This document shows positions 32,349-32,430 of a stretch of DNA of 32,430 nt, in pieces. Numbering within the stretch: the stretch's first letter is position 1; the number at the start of each line of letters is the position of its first letter. The position numbers and the translations under genes were made by a program. The DNA lies in assembly GCA_021739805.1 (NCBI GenBank), contig JAIPBB010000015.1, forward strand, positions 1 through 32,430, in the 5' to 3' direction. Below the pieces are notes generated by a model. That model was not told the origin of the DNA. It saw only the letters and a program-made list of their open reading frames with translations, and did no database searches. Source of the stretch: Saprospiraceae bacterium (GTDB lineage Bacteria; Bacteroidota; Bacteroidia; Bacteroidales; JAIPBB01).

Positions 32349-32430
32349 TCATGCTGCATATTTCATTGTATCAACATAAGGAGAACTTCTATTAACAACG
32401 GCAAAAACTCTTGACAATAATTTATTTCTA
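32349..32430 (-). CDS. C-terminal end of a probable IS110-family transposase (partial)
   Basis: The minus-strand frame running in from beyond the window reads RNKLLSRVFAVVNRSSPYVD, then TMKYAA, and stops at TGA (32351-32349). This ending resembles the C-terminus of IS110/IS116-type transposases of Bacteroidota, whose second domain (transposase_20) closes with RxKLL-x-FAVV and PYV. Those enzymes are DEDD recombinases guided by an element-encoded bridge RNA. Only 26 residues are visible, so the family call is tentative. About 48 bases of noncoding DNA separate the stop from the truncated palindrome at 32300, consistent with the short right end of the IS110 group. Confidence 0.55.
   Translation of the reverse strand, partial: RNKLLSRVFAVVNRSSPYVDTMKYAA

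Overview
The window looks like chromosomal DNA of a low-GC Bacteroidota (Bacteroidetes) bacterium, probably an uncultured or environmental Bacteroidales/Sphingobacteriia-like lineage. The evidence is: three secreted proteins ending in type IX secretion system (T9SS) C-terminal domains (NPF/YPNP start, NGIYFVRL-type end); a PorT homologue; many genes preceded by the Bacteroidota sigma-factor -7 box TAnnTTTG and lacking Shine-Dalgarno sequences; Bacteroidota-type families (DUF5723 barrel, DUF6427 membrane protein, LIC11966-like lipoprotein); and intergenic spacers filled with low-complexity, word-like repeats.

Layout. 1-3.2 kb (minus strand): the start of rpsT (S20), tRNA-Glu(TTC) just upstream of it, a conserved hypothetical, porT (TTG start) and the heptose-7-phosphate kinase gene rfaE1. 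3.2-3.66 kb: a repeat-filled spacer with a 25-bp tandem array, two identical 51-bp copies and a 9-mer array. 3.67-4.87 kb: class I PLP aminotransferase (aspartate aminotransferase-like). 5.0-6.7 kb: a T9SS-secreted protein with exactly seven SBBP repeats. 6.7-9.4 kb: an accessory, decaying stretch with two hypotheticals (one ASCH/PUA-like) separated by related hairpin-rich spacers, then a broken Cys/His-rich gene joined in frame to the C-terminal quarter of an RND efflux pump. 9.6-14.0 kb: a three-gene signalling cassette, namely a periplasmic YfiR-like protein, a CHASE8-like/HAMP hybrid histidine kinase, and a YfiR-coiled coil-TM-SpoIIE phosphatase fusion. 14.0-16.5 kb: a T9SS-secreted agmatine/peptidylarginine deiminase-family enzyme between two paralogous mini-lipoproteins. 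16.6-17.1 kb: LIC11966-like lipoprotein. 17.2-21.6 kb: a 1467-residue T9SS surface protein (beta-helix, MAM-like and Ig/PKD-like modules), with a palindromic repeat inserted in frame in its sorting domain. 22.0-24.8 kb: ornithine cyclodeaminase-family enzyme, a DUF6427 membrane protein overlapping rnhB. 24.9-31.0 kb: a large DUF3352/propeller membrane protein, then a lipoprotein plus DUF5723 outer-membrane barrel pair. 31.1-32.06 kb: glucosaminidase-LysM peptidoglycan hydrolase. 32.2-32.4 kb: a truncated copy of the same palindromic element, then the C-terminus of a probable IS110-family transposase running off the window.

The most system-like locus is the YfiR / CHASE8-hybrid kinase / YfiR-SpoIIE cassette at 9.6-14.0 kb. 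It resembles the periplasmic YfiR-YfiN arrangement of Pseudomonas, but the diguanylate cyclase output is replaced by histidine-kinase/receiver and PP2C-phosphatase outputs. Other points of interest are the secreted PPAD-like deiminase with the Arg-x-Arg pair of P. gingivalis PPAD, mobile palindromes that enter coding sequence and adjoin an IS110 end, and a dispersed hairpin with one compensatory base pair. All family assignments come from reading motifs; no database search was run.
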